A DNA stretch of 64,000 bases from an uncultured Pelagibacteraceae bacterium. Its GTDB lineage: Bacteria; Pseudomonadota; Alphaproteobacteria; Pelagibacterales; Pelagibacteraceae. The notes below the pieces were generated by a model. The model was not told the origin of the DNA and did no database searches. It saw only the letters and a program-made list of their open reading frames with translations. The translations under genes were made by a program, and so were the position numbers. The stretch is taken from the NCBI GenBank assembly GCA_902597175.1, contig CACJWN010000004.1, positions 38,501 to 102,500 on the forward strand, in the 5' to 3' direction. Below, piece by piece: positions 28,635 through 38,575 of this stretch (its first letter is position 1; each line of letters starts with the position of its first letter).

Positions 28635-29210
28635 ATGAACTTATATTATAAACTATCAATCTTGATGGGATTTATAGTGGTAATTTCAAATTATTTAGTT
28701 CAATTTCCTATTCAAAAGTTTGGTTTAGAAGAAGTTTTAACATACGGTGCGTTCAGCTATCCTATTACTTTCTTAATCACTGATTTAGCTAATCGTGCTT
28801 ACGGAAAATTTGTAGCTAGAAAAATTGTTTACATTGGATTTATTATTGGAATATTACTAAGTTTATTTATCTCAACTAATTTTTCAGATATTATTTCAAT
28901 ACGAATTGCAATTGGTTCTGGAGCAGCATTTTTGGTTGCTCAAAACTTAGATGTGCAAATATTTGACCAGTTAAGGCGAAAAAGTTGGTTTATCGCTCCC
29001 TTGACTTCTTCAACGATAGGTTCAGTAACTGATACTTTCTTATTTTTCTCAATAGCTTTCTATGCAACAGGAATCCCTTGGGTTACTTTAGCACTTGGTG
29101 ATCTAGCTGTTAAAATGTTTATTACTCTATTAATGTTGATTCCTTTTAGAATTTTGTTAAGTAAGATTAAAGATTATTCTGAAAATTCTATTCCAAATAT
29201 AAAACTCTAA
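28635..29210 (+). CDS. queuosine precursor transporter (YhhQ/VUT family)
   Basis: This 191-residue membrane protein has about six hydrophobic helices. The family signature is visible in [22 protein letters not shown] near 33-54, with the acidic and basic residues between helices. E. coli YhhQ imports 7-cyano-7-deazaguanine (preQ0) for tRNA queuosine. Some family members import preQ1 or queuine, so the exact substrate here is inferred. It is likely co-transcribed with rpmB. Its tail overlaps the end of cobT on the other strand by four bases. Confidence 0.87.
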   Translation: MNLYYKLSILMGFIVVISNYLVQFPIQKFGLEEVLTYGAFSYPITFLITDLANRAYGKFVARKIVYIGFIIGILLSLFISTNFSDIISIRIAIGSGAAFLVAQNLDVQIFDQLRRKSWFIAPLTSSTIGSVTDTFLFFSIAFYATGIPWVTLALGDLAVKMFITLLMLIPFRILLSKIKDYSENSIPNIKL

Positions 29211-31006
29211 TGAAGAGTTTTTTTATTATTTTTTACAAATAAATCAGTTAATTGGTTTATCATCACATCACCTAAATCTTGGACGTCTGTAATCTTTACT
29301 GCCCTGTTGTAATATCTAGTGACGTCGTGGCCAATTCCAATAGCTAAAAGTTCTATGTTAGATTTACTTTCAATCCATTTGACTGTTTTTTTTAAATTAG
29401 TCTCTAGATAGTCGCTAGTGTTAGTAGAAAGCGTTGAGTCATCAACGGGAGCCCCATCAGAAATTACCATTAAAATTTTTCTATCTTCTTTTCTTCTACT
29501 CATTTTGTTAAACGCCCATTTTAAGGCTTCGCCATCAATATTTTCTTTCAACAAACCTTCCTTAAGCATTAGACCCATATTATTTTTTGATTGCCTCCAT
29601 TGCGAGTCAGCAGATTTATATATTATGTGTCTTAGATCATTTAATCTTCCTGGAAATTTGGGCTTATCATTTTTCATCCATTTTTCTCGAGATAATCCAC
29701 CTTTCCAATGTTTTGTTGTAAAACCTAAAATTTCTACTTTTACCATACACCTTTCCAAAGTTCTTGAGAGTATATCTGCACAAATTGCTGCCACTGATAT
29801 AGGTTTTCCTCTCATAGAACCAGAGTTATCTATAAGAATCGTTACTAAGGTATCTTTAAACTCAACATCTTTTTCTTTTTTAAAAGACAAAGAGTTAAAT
29901 GGATCCATTATAATTCTTGGTAGTTTTGAGGTATCTAATAAACCTTCTTCTAAATCAAAGCTCCAAGATCTATTTTGTTTAGCTAACAATTTTCTTTGCA
30001 ACTTATTAGCCAACTTAGATATAAAATTTTTAAGTTGCAACAATTGTTGATCTAAATTTTTTCTTAGTCTTGTAAGTTCTTCTGCGCTTTCCAGATCTTC
30101 AGCTTTAATTATTTCATCAAATTCTTCAGTGTAAGTTTTATATTTTAAATCACCAAAATTAGAATATTTTCTTTTTTTTAAGTCAGGTCTTGTACTATCC
30201 TCTATTTCTATCTCCTCATCGGAATTGTCAGATTCGTTGGCTTCATTTTCTAAATCCGGGACTCCGCTTTCGATTGACATTTCCTCATGTTTTTCTTGTT
30301 TTTCTTTTGTTTTAAAATCCTGATTTTGAGGTTTTGACTTTTTATCATCGTTATTATTTTCTTCGTTCTTTTTTTCTTCATTCTCAATATTTTCATCTAA
30401 ACTCATACTTGAAATTAATTTAGAAACTAAGGAATTAAATTTTTCTTGATCAAGCGTTAATTCTTTAAGTTCAGCCATTCTGTCTTTAAATTGATCATTT
30501 AGGTCTTTTTTATAAGATTTTAATTTTTTATCAATTTTACTTTCATTTTTAAAATCTAAAAATTTAACTCTTAAGTAATTTTCAAACGACTCAACAATTT
30601 TATCTTCACTACTCTTAAGGTCTAGACCTGACATTCGATTGAGATAAAATTTTTCAATATTATTTTTTATTCCCTTAAAGTAACTTGTCCCTATTTTTTC
30701 ACACCTAATTTTTTCAGAAATTTTATAAAGTTTTCTTGATATATTTCCCTTTGGCTCATACTTTTTAAACGTTTTATTGTCTGAAAATCTTAAGTTTAAC
30801 GATTTTGAATCTGCTATTGCTCTAATTTCTTCAAAATTTAATTTATTATTTATTTGACTTAATTCCGGTAATTTTATTGTAGAATTTTCAGAATTGGAGA
30901 TTTGATTACCAAAAGAAATTTCAATTTTTTGTGAATTTGATATTGATCTTACTGTTGAACTTATTGCAGTTTTAAAATCTTCTAGTTTCTCTTTTTTATT
31001 TTCCAC
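29207..31006 (-). CDS. cobT: CobT-like vWA-domain protein
   Basis: The 599-residue protein begins with a CobT N-terminal domain (about 1-210). A very acidic low-complexity stretch (about 215-275) follows, rich in Glu, Asp, Asn and Lys. A C-terminal von Willebrand A domain carries the MIDAS motif IDNSGSM near 391-397 and a later DGAPVDD loop. In aerobic cobalamin synthesis CobT and CobS assist CobN in cobalt insertion. No CobN or other B12 gene is present here, and Pelagibacter-type cells are generally held to lack B12 synthesis. A general AAA+/vWA chaperone role, as in MoxR systems, is therefore equally possible. It lies four bases after cobS. Confidence 0.88.
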   Translation of the reverse strand: MENKKEKLEDFKTAISSTVRSISNSQKIEISFGNQISNSENSTIKLPELSQINNKLNFEEIRAIADSKSLNLRFSDNKTFKKYEPKGNISRKLYKISEKIRCEKIGTSYFKGIKNNIEKFYLNRMSGLDLKSSEDKIVESFENYLRVKFLDFKNESKIDKKLKSYKKDLNDQFKDRMAELKELTLDQEKFNSLVSKLISSMSLDENIENEEKKNEENNNDDKKSKPQNQDFKTKEKQEKHEEMSIESGVPDLENEANESDNSDEEIEIEDSTRPDLKKRKYSNFGDLKYKTYTEEFDEIIKAEDLESAEELTRLRKNLDQQLLQLKNFISKLANKLQRKLLAKQNRSWSFDLEEGLLDTSKLPRIIMDPFNSLSFKKEKDVEFKDTLVTILIDNSGSMRGKPISVAAICADILSRTLERCMVKVEILGFTTKHWKGGLSREKWMKNDKPKFPGRLNDLRHIIYKSADSQWRQSKNNMGLMLKEGLLKENIDGEALKWAFNKMSRRKEDRKILMVISDGAPVDDSTLSTNTSDYLETNLKKTVKWIESKSNIELLAIGIGHDVTRYYNRAVKITDVQDLGDVMINQLTDLFVKNNKKTLH

Positions 31007-31010
31007 TTAA

Positions 31011-31988
31011 TTATAATGATATGTTAATAGAAGACTCGGGTAAATCTTCACCAAAACATCTTTGATAATACTCAGAAATTATTTTCTTTTCCAAATCATC
31101 ACATTTATTAAGGAAAGTTATCCTAAATGCGTAGCCTTTATCTTTAAATATTTCAGTATTTTCAGCCCAGTGCAAAACTGTTCTTGGACTCATAACTGTA
31201 GATATATCTCCATTGATAAAACCTTTTCTTGTTAAGTCAGCCACTTTAATCATGCTTGACAAGTCTTCTTTTCCCTCCTTATTATTAAAATTTTTATTCT
31301 TAGAGAGAATTATCTCTAATTCTTTATCAAATGGTAAGTAATTAAGTGTCGAAACTATATTCCATCTATCCATCTGTCCCTGATTAATTTGTTGAGTTCC
31401 GTGATAAAGGCCTGTAGTATCGCCTAATCCCACAGTGTTTGTAGTTGCAAACATTCTAAAAAAATCGTGTTGTTCTAAAACTCTCTTTTTATCTAGTAGG
31501 GTAAATTTACCATCACTTTCAAGCACTCGCTGGATTACAAACATTACGTCCGGCCTACCAGCATCATACTCGTCGAATACCAAGGCAACAGGGTTTTGAA
31601 TTGACCAAGGAAGTATACCCTCTTTAAATTCGGTAATTTGTTTACCTTCTTTTAAAACAATAGCATCTTTACCTATCAAATCGATTCTACTGATGTGACT
31701 GTCTAAATTTACTCTCACACAAGGCCAATTCAACCTAGCTGCTACTTGTTCAATATGAGTCGACTTTCCAGTACCATGATATCCCTGTATTAAAACTCTT
31801 TTGTTAAAAGAAAAACCAGCTAAAATTGCTAAGGTTGTATCTTTATCAAATTTATAATCAGGATCTATTTTTGGGACATACTCATTTTTTTTTGAAAAGG
31901 CTCCAACTTTCATATCACTATCAAAACCAAAAGTCTGCTTAACAGAAAGTTTAATGTCAGGTTTTTGTAAAAATTGCTCCATTCTCAT
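31011..31988 (-). CDS. cobS: CobS-like AAA+ ATPase
   Basis: This 325-residue MoxR-type AAA+ ATPase has Walker [11 protein letters not shown] (68-77), Walker [10 protein letters not shown] (134-142) and a sensor segment FRMFATTNT near 175. The N-terminal CobS leader is present. CobS hexamers work with CobT as a remodelling motor, known for cobaltochelatase. The gene overlaps the DnaJ-domain gene by four bases upstream and is followed by cobT after four bases. This gives a dnaJ-cobS-cobT operon. Confidence 0.92.
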   Translation of the reverse strand: MRMEQFLQKPDIKLSVKQTFGFDSDMKVGAFSKKNEYVPKIDPDYKFDKDTTLAILAGFSFNKRVLIQGYHGTGKSTHIEQVAARLNWPCVRVNLDSHISRIDLIGKDAIVLKEGKQITEFKEGILPWSIQNPVALVFDEYDAGRPDVMFVIQRVLESDGKFTLLDKKRVLEQHDFFRMFATTNTVGLGDTTGLYHGTQQINQGQMDRWNIVSTLNYLPFDKELEIILSKNKNFNNKEGKEDLSSMIKVADLTRKGFINGDISTVMSPRTVLHWAENTEIFKDKGYAFRITFLNKCDDLEKKIISEYYQRCFGEDLPESSINISL

Positions 31989-32500
31989 TTCTTTCCTAAA
32001 GTTTTTTTTAACTGACTATATGCTAAAGTAATTTTTTTCAGTTTTTCCTCAAATTTTTTGCTACCTTGATTTTTATCAGGATGATATTTTTTTACAAGTT
32101 CTTTAAATTTTAATTGTATTTGTTCCCATTTTACCTCATCATTTAACTCCATAACATGAAGAGCATCTCGATCAGTTTGAGAGATCTTTGTTTTTTTAAA
32201 ATCCTTAAAATTAGAGCTTTTAAAAATATTCAATTTATCTTCAAGGGCATTATTCCATAAAATATTAAAAAAATTTTCAGATGACCCAAATTTTTTTGTT
32301 GTTTTATGCCAAGTCAAGTCAGATTTGATAAAATATTCTATTTCTTGATCGTTCATATTTTCAAAATAATTCCAACTTTTATTGAAAATTTTTATGTGTT
32401 TTAAACAAAGCAATCTGTATTTTTTACTGTTATCTTTTTCTACCGGAGCTCTATAAGAACCGATTTCATTACAGTTTTTCCAATCACAAATAATTTTCAT
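31985..32500 (-). CDS. DnaJ-domain protein with N-terminal zinc-finger-like motif
   Basis: In this 171-residue protein the J domain is at the C-terminus (about 120-170), with the Hsp70-stimulating HPD at 140-142 ([10 protein letters not shown]). The N-terminus holds Cys5-x4-Cys10 and Cys32-x2-His35, a possible zinc site. This layout is found beside cobS-cobT in alphaproteobacteria. It probably recruits DnaK to a client shared with CobS/CobT (inference). The gene is divergent from bolA by 30 bases. Confidence 0.87.
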   Translation of the reverse strand: MKIICDWKNCNEIGSYRAPVEKDNSKKYRLLCLKHIKIFNKSWNYFENMNDQEIEYFIKSDLTWHKTTKKFGSSENFFNILWNNALEDKLNIFKSSNFKDFKKTKISQTDRDALHVMELNDEVKWEQIQLKFKELVKKYHPDKNQGSKKFEEKLKKITLAYSQLKKTLGKK

Positions 32501-32530
32501 AAATTTTATCTATATAGTAAAATCCATTTA

Positions 32531-32788
32531 ATGAATATTTATTTTGAAGAAATTAAAAAAAAATTATCGAATAAAATTAAAATTGAACATCTTGAAATTG
32601 TTGATAATTCCAATAAACACAAAAGTCATAAATATTTCTCTCCTGGTAAATTTCATCTACATTTAAAAATCAAATCATTATATTTAAGTTCCTTACCGAG
32701 AGTTAATGCTCAAAAGATGATTATGAAAACTTTGGAAGAAGATTTTAAATCTAGATTACATGCATTAGAAATTAGTATTGAAAAATAG
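32531..32788 (+). CDS. BolA family protein
   Basis: This is an 85-residue BolA/IbaG fold protein, with the conserved FHLHLKIKS and a helix containing RVNAQKMIMKTLEEDF. BolA proteins bind monothiol glutaredoxins through shared Fe-S clusters and take part in Fe-S trafficking. Its position opposite the dnaJ-cobST operon is common in alphaproteobacteria. Its 3' end overlaps the end of aroB by 17 bases on the other strand. Confidence 0.93.
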   Translation: MNIYFEEIKKKLSNKIKIEHLEIVDNSNKHKSHKYFSPGKFHLHLKIKSLYLSSLPRVNAQKMIMKTLEEDFKSRLHALEISIEK

Positions 32789-33884
32789 ATTTACTCTTAT
32801 TTTTTAAATCATGTATTTGTATTTTAAATTTTCCTGGAGCAGTTGTTTTCCCAATTTTTTTAAGTAAAATAAAATTTACCCTATCGTCATCATTTTTTTT
32901 ATCATTTTTTAAAAAAGGAATTAAAGAATTTATTAATTTATGGTTATTATATTTCTTAAAAGTATATATTAGATTATTTTTTTTATAAATATCCTCAATT
33001 TCTCTAAGAACATTTTTATTACATACTTTTTTAGCATAAGAAAGCCTAGTAGCTAAAATCATACCCGTTAAAACTGCCTCGCCGTGGCTAATTTTTTTTG
33101 AATAATTATTTTTTACCTCTATTGCATGAGCAAAAGTATGACCAAAATTTAAAATCATTCTTAATCCTTTTTCATTAGCATCTCTACTAACGTAATATAT
33201 TTTTATCTCACAGCTTTTTTTAACTGCGTATGTTAATTCTTTAATTTTTTTGGATAAAATATGTTTTGTATTTTTTTTTAACCAATTAAAAAAACTCTTA
33301 TCTTTTATAATAGAGTGTTTAAGAATTTCTGCATATCCACATACCATCTCTTTTTTTGGTAAGGAATTTAAAAAAGATGTATCATTAATTACTAATTTAG
33401 GTTGATAAAAAGATCCTATTAAATTTTTTCCTTGGGTTGAATTTACTCCCGTTTTACCTCCAATCGCCGAGTCCGCTTGTGCTAGAAGAGTTGTTGGAAT
33501 GTTAATAAAATTCACTCCTCTTTTATAGATACTAGCAACAAATCCAGAGACATCTCCAGTTATACCGCCGCCAACACTTATTATTAAGTCTGATCTATTT
33601 AAATTTTTTACCAATATCTTTTGAAGTAACTTTTCCACTGATCTAAAAGATTTAGATTTTTCATTAGCCTTAAAAGGAAAAAAAAATATTTCATATTTTT
33701 TCAATTTTTTTTTTAAAATATTTTTAAATCTTCTTGGTACTTTAGTATCAATAATTAATACAATTTTTTTTGTCCTAGGACACAATTTTTTAATTTTTTT
33801 TTGAATTATATTTAAAGAATTATTTCCGGTAATAACGGAGTAATTATGTATAGAATCTCTAAATTTTAATTCATGCATTTTCAT
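32772..33884 (-). CDS. aroB: 3-dehydroquinate synthase
   Basis: This is the second step of the shikimate pathway: it cyclises DAHP to 3-dehydroquinate with NAD+ and a divalent metal. The 370 residues include the NAD-binding segment SVGGGITGDVSGF near 105. The metal-binding histidines are in NFGHTFAHAIE and SHGEAVLTGM. It overlaps aroK by 14 bases, the classic aroK-aroB pair. Lysine and phenylalanine-rich runs reflect the base composition. Confidence 0.96.
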   Translation of the reverse strand: MKMHELKFRDSIHNYSVITGNNSLNIIQKKIKKLCPRTKKIVLIIDTKVPRRFKNILKKKLKKYEIFFFPFKANEKSKSFRSVEKLLQKILVKNLNRSDLIISVGGGITGDVSGFVASIYKRGVNFINIPTTLLAQADSAIGGKTGVNSTQGKNLIGSFYQPKLVINDTSFLNSLPKKEMVCGYAEILKHSIIKDKSFFNWLKKNTKHILSKKIKELTYAVKKSCEIKIYYVSRDANEKGLRMILNFGHTFAHAIEVKNNYSKKISHGEAVLTGMILATRLSYAKKVCNKNVLREIEDIYKKNNLIYTFKKYNNHKLINSLIPFLKNDKKNDDDRVNFILLKKIGKTTAPGKFKIQIHDLKNKSKSIFQY

Positions 33885-34392
33885 AAATTTTTAATATCTT
33901 ACTTGCAATGGTATCTGTTTTTAGTTTATCACATCTTATTTTAAAGTCAGCTTCGCTATAAATTTTCTTTCTCTCAAAGTAAATTTTCCCTATTGCTTCA
34001 CCAATATTTTTTTTAAACAGCAAAGGTCTTTTTTTGGATCTTTTAAGTCTATTTATTAAAATATTTAAATTAATGTCCAACCAAAAACTAAAAGAGGACT
34101 TTTTAACTGCTCTTCTAATATTTTTATTCAAGAAAGCGCCACCCCCAAGAGAAACAACTGAACTATCTTTTTTTAATTCTCTTAAAGTAATTTTACTTTC
34201 AAGCATTCTAAAATAATTTTCTCCTTTATTTTTAAAAATAATATTAATTGTTGTACCTTCTTTTTCTTGGATAATCCTATCAATATCAATATGTGTGTAA
34301 GAAAGCTTATTTGCTAAGTTTTTTCCAATAGTTGATTTTCCAACACCCATCATGCCTGTCAAAACAAGGTTTTTTTTCAATTTAACAACCAA
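33871..34392 (-). CDS. aroK: shikimate kinase
   Basis: It phosphorylates shikimate at O3 with ATP. The 173 residues have the P-loop GMMGVGKST (13-21), the shikimate-binding Asp in IDIDRIIQ near 36-38, and the segment SLGGGAFL near 80. The length is normal. It is first in the aroK-aroB operon and divergent from the 59-residue microprotein gene by 60 bases, a spacer containing an inverted repeat. Confidence 0.95.
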   Translation of the reverse strand: MVVKLKKNLVLTGMMGVGKSTIGKNLANKLSYTHIDIDRIIQEKEGTTINIIFKNKGENYFRMLESKITLRELKKDSSVVSLGGGAFLNKNIRRAVKKSSFSFWLDINLNILINRLKRSKKRPLLFKKNIGEAIGKIYFERKKIYSEADFKIRCDKLKTDTIASKILKIYENA

Positions 34393-34430
34393 TTTAAATT
34401 TGATTTTTCATAAATTTGTCTTATTTATTG

Positions 34431-34452
34431 AGTTTAAATTAATTCTTAAACT
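34431..34452. repeat. inverted repeat just before the microprotein start
   Basis: AGTTTAA (34431-34437) and TTAAACT (34446-34452) are perfect inverted copies around an 8-base spacer, and the second arm touches the ATG at 34453. It could be an operator in the aroK divergent spacer or an mRNA hairpin near the start codon. In DNA this A+T-rich it may also be chance. Confidence 0.3.
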
Positions 34453-34632
34453 ATGCAACTTAAATACAACAGACAACCAAGTCTCGGAAGTTCTCTAATA
34501 AGGACATTAGTGAAATTATTAATAGTAGTTATATTTTTTGTTTTGGCTATTTTTTTAATAGAGAAAATAAATTTTCCCAGTCCAGAAAAAAAATACAACA
34601 TCGACATTACAAATGATATTAAAAAACTTTAG
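34453..34632 (+). CDS. 59-residue single-pass membrane microprotein
   Basis: An ORF of 59 codons (ATG 34453, TAG 34630-34632) begins MQLKYNRQPSLGSSLIRTLV. It has a basic N-terminus, one strongly hydrophobic helix (about residues 19-36, rich in Leu, Ile, Val and Phe), and a short polar tail. This is the layout of a small inner-membrane protein. Its last 20 bases overlap the start of the exported-protein gene in another frame, which suggests translational coupling. No family was recognised. Support is the layout, the coupling and the lack of any other gene here. Confidence 0.6.
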   Translation: MQLKYNRQPSLGSSLIRTLVKLLIVVIFFVLAIFLIEKINFPSPEKKYNIDITNDIKKL

Positions 34633-36361
34633 TAAACTTTTAAGTTTATTTATTATTTTTTTTTTCACATCCCAAGTCCACGGTGATGAGAAAATAGATA
34701 TATGGAAAAATCAAAATCTTAAAAAGAATAATAATTTGGAAAAATCTGCAGGTAACTTACCTTCTAGTATAGATATAGATAAAGGAGTCAGTTCTTTAAA
34801 CAAAATAGAAAAAAATCAAAAAATTCAAATTACTGACGGACTCATTGAGTCTTCTGAAGAAGCTAACGTATTTGGTGTATACGATCCTGAAGATTATAAT
34901 TTTAATTTAAACATGTGGTCAAATACTAAAGCTGAAGATGTTAGGGCAAGCATTAAGAGGTTGAAGAAGATAAAGCTATCAAAAACTTCAAATGATATAT
35001 TGGAAAATATTTTACTTTCATTTTCATATCCACCAGTAGGAATGAATGAAAAAGAGTTTACGCAATTAAAAATTAATTGGCTAATTGAAAATGACAGAAT
35101 AGATTTAATCGAAAGTTTTTTAAAACAAAATAAAGATTTTGAAGGCAAAGGAAGAGCTGTACAATATCTTGTAGACCAAAATATTTCGGAAGCTAATATT
35201 AAGAAGGGGTGTGAAAAGATTAAATTCATCGACAGTACAATTAGAGACTCCTATCTTGAAAAATTTAAGATTTATTGTCTTGTTTTTAATAAAAAAGATT
35301 CTCAGGCTCGTCTACTTCTTGATTTATTAAGAGAACAAAACCAGTCTGATAAATTTTTTGATGATAAAATAAATTTTCTACTTAAAATTTCTGATAAAAC
35401 TACAAATAAAATTAATGAAAAAAATTTACTTAATTTCTATCTTTCAAGTGTAACAATTAAAGATTTTAAGTATAAACCTACAAAGCAAACCAATAAAGAA
35501 ATTTGGAAATATTTGAGTGCAGCTAATCTAATAAATATTGACGATTTAACAGATAAAAAAGAAATCAATGAGTTAGAACTTGCTGCTAACAATGGTCAGA
35601 TTAATCCAAGCATCATTTTTAATATCTATAAACAGGCCCCTTTTAATTTAACCACGCTAATTAATGCTAAAGATCTTTATCAGACACTAGATTCAAGCCA
35701 GGCAAGATCATTAATTTATCAAAAATACCTTTTAGCAGAAGATACTGAGACACAAGTAGAATATCTTTTTTTATTAGAGGATTTATTTAAAAAAGATAAG
35801 TTAACTAACATTTTTTCAAAAACCTTAAGTAATAATTTGAAAAAGATAGGAATTGAAAACATTCCCAAAAATTATAAGGAGATCGCTGAATCCAGAATTG
35901 AGAGAGATGAAAAGTTTGTTTTAGGAAAAGTTAAATACAATGATAAAGTTTTACATCAATCCAAAATAATGAAATTTTATCTAGAAAATGAGGAAGAAAA
36001 AAAAATCCAAAAAGAAATTAACAAAGTTTTCAAAAAAATTAATAAAAACAAAAAATATTTTTTTTCAGCAAAAGATTTAGCTTTAGTTGATGCCCTCACT
36101 ACAGATGGGTTTAATATCCCAAGTAAACTCGATACAAAAGGACTTACCGCCAAATATGATGTACCAAAAAATTTATTATCTCTAATTGAAAAAAAACAAA
36201 ATGCTTTTCTAGCATTAAAAATAGTTGAGATTATAGGAGAGGATGAACCATATCAATTAGATCCAGAAACTATTTACTTTATCACAAGTCTATTGAACAA
36301 AATGGATTTAATTAAAATTAGAAATAAAGTATTAATATCGGCTCTACCTCAAAGAGTTTAA
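34613..36361 (+). CDS. exported protein of unknown function
   Basis: The 582-residue protein has a clear N-terminal signal: Lys5, a hydrophobic core (LLSLFIIFFFTS, about 8-20), then a small-residue region SQVHG that could be a signal peptidase I site. The mature part is hydrophilic and largely alpha-helical, with many Lys, Asn, Glu and Leu residues and repeated-looking helical pairs. A helical-repeat scaffold in the periplasm is possible, but this is inference. No catalytic motif was recognised. It sits between a membrane microprotein and def-fmt. Confidence 0.8.
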   Translation: MILKNFSKLLSLFIIFFFTSQVHGDEKIDIWKNQNLKKNNNLEKSAGNLPSSIDIDKGVSSLNKIEKNQKIQITDGLIESSEEANVFGVYDPEDYNFNLNMWSNTKAEDVRASIKRLKKIKLSKTSNDILENILLSFSYPPVGMNEKEFTQLKINWLIENDRIDLIESFLKQNKDFEGKGRAVQYLVDQNISEANIKKGCEKIKFIDSTIRDSYLEKFKIYCLVFNKKDSQARLLLDLLREQNQSDKFFDDKINFLLKISDKTTNKINEKNLLNFYLSSVTIKDFKYKPTKQTNKEIWKYLSAANLINIDDLTDKKEINELELAANNGQINPSIIFNIYKQAPFNLTTLINAKDLYQTLDSSQARSLIYQKYLLAEDTETQVEYLFLLEDLFKKDKLTNIFSKTLSNNLKKIGIENIPKNYKEIAESRIERDEKFVLGKVKYNDKVLHQSKIMKFYLENEEEKKIQKEINKVFKKINKNKKYFFSAKDLALVDALTTDGFNIPSKLDTKGLTAKYDVPKNLLSLIEKKQNAFLALKIVEIIGEDEPYQLDPETIYFITSLLNKMDLIKIRNKVLISALPQRV

Positions 36362-36382
36362 TTAGAATATAATAATTAAAAA

Positions 36383-36907
36383 ATGTCTAAGAGAAAAATT
36401 GTAATAGAACCTGATCCTATTTTAAGAAAAAAGAGTGACTCAATAGAAAAAGTGGATCAAAATTTGAGAAAACTATTAGATGATATGCTGGAGACTATGT
36501 ACGCAGCACCAGGCATTGGTCTGGCGGCAATTCAGATTGGAATTCCAAAAAGAGCGATTGTTATTGATGTAACAAAAGAGGATAATAAGAAAAATCCGTT
36601 TTATCTCATTAATCCTGAAATTACCTTCACTTCAAAAAATACATCAGTTTATGAAGAGGGTTGTCTATCTCTTCCAGGTCATTTTGCAGAAATTGAAAGA
36701 CCTTCAGAGTGTCATTTAAATTATATTGATTACGAAGGTAAGCAAAAAAAATTGAAAGCAAAGGGTCTTCTAGCAACCTGCATCCAACACGAGGTTGACC
36801 ATCTTAATGGCGTTCTATTTATTGATTACTTATCTAAAATTAAAAAGGATATGATTATTAAGAAATTAATAAAATATAAAAAAGAAGTTAGTAAAATTAT
36901 TTTATAA
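36383..36907 (+). CDS. def: peptide deformylase
   Basis: This metal enzyme removes the formyl group from new proteins. All three family motifs are intact in 174 residues: GIGLAAIQ (44-51), EGCLS (92-96) with the metal cysteine Cys94, and HEVDH (136-140) with the two metal histidines and catalytic Glu137. It lies five bases before fmt, the usual def-fmt pair that puts on and removes the formyl group. Confidence 0.97.
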   Translation: MSKRKIVIEPDPILRKKSDSIEKVDQNLRKLLDDMLETMYAAPGIGLAAIQIGIPKRAIVIDVTKEDNKKNPFYLINPEITFTSKNTSVYEEGCLSLPGHFAEIERPSECHLNYIDYEGKQKKLKAKGLLATCIQHEVDHLNGVLFIDYLSKIKKDMIIKKLIKYKKEVSKIIL

Positions 36908-36912
36908 AATTA

Positions 36913-37842
36913 ATGGCATTAAAGATTATATTTATGGGAACACCTGATTTCGCTGTTCCTATTTTGCGTTCAATTAAAAATTCAGGACACAATATATTAA
37001 GTGTTTATACTCAAACCCCTAAAAGAAAAAATAGAGGCCAAAAAGAGGGCTTAACGCCTGTTCATGAATTCTCAAAACAAAATAATTTTAAAGTAAGGCA
37101 TCCAGAAAAATTAAACACTGATGAAGAATTTGAATTTTTTAAAAAAGCAAAACCAGATATCGTAGTTGTTGTAGCTTATGGAAAAATTTTACCTGATAAA
37201 TTATTAAATATTCAAGATGTAAAATTCATAAATGTACATGCCTCTTTACTACCTAAATGGAGGGGGGCAGCACCAATACAAAGATCAATTATGAATTTGG
37301 ATAAAGAGACAGGAATATCAATAATGAAGATTGTGTCAAAGTTAGATGCTGGCCCAGTTATGATGAAATCAAAAATTAATTTATCAAAGGATGATAATTA
37401 TGAGAGCGTCAACAAAAAATTGTCAATTTTAGGAGCCAATATGATTGTTGAATCTTTAAAATTGATAGAGCAAAATAAATCTAAATTTGTTGAGCAAGAT
37501 GAGAATCTTGCTTCATATGCTCAAAAAATTAATAAGTCAGAAGCTGAAATAAATTGGAATGAAAAAGCAAAAAAAATTATAGCAAAAATAAATGCCTTTT
37601 ATCCCTCTCCAGGTACTTGGTTTAAACATAATGGTAGTAGAGTCAAAATAACAAAAGCCCAAGAAAGAAGACTCGAAGGGAAACCAGGTGAAATTCTTAA
37701 AGAAAATTTTACGATTGCTTGCCAAGAAAACTCTATTGAAATTTTAGAACTCCAGAAGGAAGGAAAGAAAAAAATGAAAACTTCTGAATATTTGAAAGGT
37801 AATAAATTAGAAATAGGCTCAAACGTTGGAAAAAATTTATAA
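36913..37842 (+). CDS. fmt: methionyl-tRNA formyltransferase
   Basis: It formylates initiator Met-tRNA from 10-formyl-tetrahydrofolate. The 309 residues begin MALKIIFMGTPDFAVP. The catalytic residues Asn107, His109 and Asp145 are in the segments INVHASLLPKWRGAAPIQ and KLDAGP. The C-terminal OB-fold tRNA-binding domain is present. The end overlaps the truA start by 17 bases. Confidence 0.97.
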   Translation: MALKIIFMGTPDFAVPILRSIKNSGHNILSVYTQTPKRKNRGQKEGLTPVHEFSKQNNFKVRHPEKLNTDEEFEFFKKAKPDIVVVVAYGKILPDKLLNIQDVKFINVHASLLPKWRGAAPIQRSIMNLDKETGISIMKIVSKLDAGPVMMKSKINLSKDDNYESVNKKLSILGANMIVESLKLIEQNKSKFVEQDENLASYAQKINKSEAEINWNEKAKKIIAKINAFYPSPGTWFKHNGSRVKITKAQERRLEGKPGEILKENFTIACQENSIEILELQKEGKKKMKTSEYLKGNKLEIGSNVGKNL

Positions 37843-38575
37843 TTATTTGTTGAAAGTAGAATATGATGGGACTGGTTATTCTGGGTGGCAGTACCAAAAA
37901 AACAGTAAATCTATTCAAGAAAAAATTGAAAAAGCATTAAGTAAAATTTTAAAATTAAAAATAAAAATTATTGGAGCTGGAAGAACTGACAAAGGAGTTC
38001 ATGCATTCGGTCAATATGCAAATTTTAAAATTGATAAAAAAATTGAAAACAAAAAAAGATTTTTAAATTCTTTAAATTTTTTTTTAAGAAATAATTTAAT
38101 ATCAATTATTTCAATAAATAGGAAAAATTCTATTTTTCACTCTAGATTTAACGCTAAAGAAAGAATTTATGAATACAAAATAATTAATAGAGAGGGATCG
38201 TTATCTTTAAATAAAAGCAAAGCATGGCATGTGAAAACAAAACTAGATATTAGTCTTTTAAAGAAGGGAGCAAAAGTATTAGAGGGTAAACATGATTTTT
38301 CAACGTTTAGAGCCTCATCCTGCTCAGCCAAATCTCCTATTAAGAAAATGAACTCTGTGAAGGTAAGCAAAAAAGGTGATCAAATTGTTTTAATTTTTAA
38401 ATCTAAATCATTTTTACAAAATCAGGTGAGGTCAATGGTGGGATCTTTAAAATATTTATCCTCTGGGAAATGGTCTTTAAAAAAATTTAAAAAAATATTT
38501 TTTTCGAAAAATAGATCTTATTGTGCTCCTCCTGCTCCTGCATGCGGTTTATATTTACGAAATATAAAATACTAA
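37826..38575 (+). CDS. truA: tRNA pseudouridine(38-40) synthase
   Basis: It makes pseudouridine at positions 38-40 in the anticodon arm. The catalytic aspartate is Asp55 in GAGRTDKGVHA, and the N-terminal VEYDGTGYSGWQ segment is typical. The chosen start is TTG at 37826, inside fmt; later in-frame TTG codons at 37847 and 37850 would cut the first strand short, so they are less likely. The length of 249 residues is normal. Its end overlaps the opposing GT2 gene by four bases. Confidence 0.95.
   Translation: MEKIYNYLLKVEYDGTGYSGWQYQKNSKSIQEKIEKALSKILKLKIKIIGAGRTDKGVHAFGQYANFKIDKKIENKKRFLNSLNFFLRNNLISIISINRKNSIFHSRFNAKERIYEYKIINREGSLSLNKSKAWHVKTKLDISLLKKGAKVLEGKHDFSTFRASSCSAKSPIKKMNSVKVSKKGDQIVLIFKSKSFLQNQVRSMVGSLKYLSSGKWSLKKFKKIFFSKNRSYCAPPAPACGLYLRNIKY

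Noticed and set aside
29418..30050. A 210-codon plus-strand frame antisense to cobT
   Set aside because: cobT on the other strand is clearly recognised with an intact MIDAS motif; the antisense product shows no family features and is a shadow frame.
29207..31988. cobS and cobT as evidence of cobalamin synthesis
   Set aside because: No cobN or corrin gene is nearby, and the pair also resembles general AAA+/vWA machines, so the pathway is not supported by this window.
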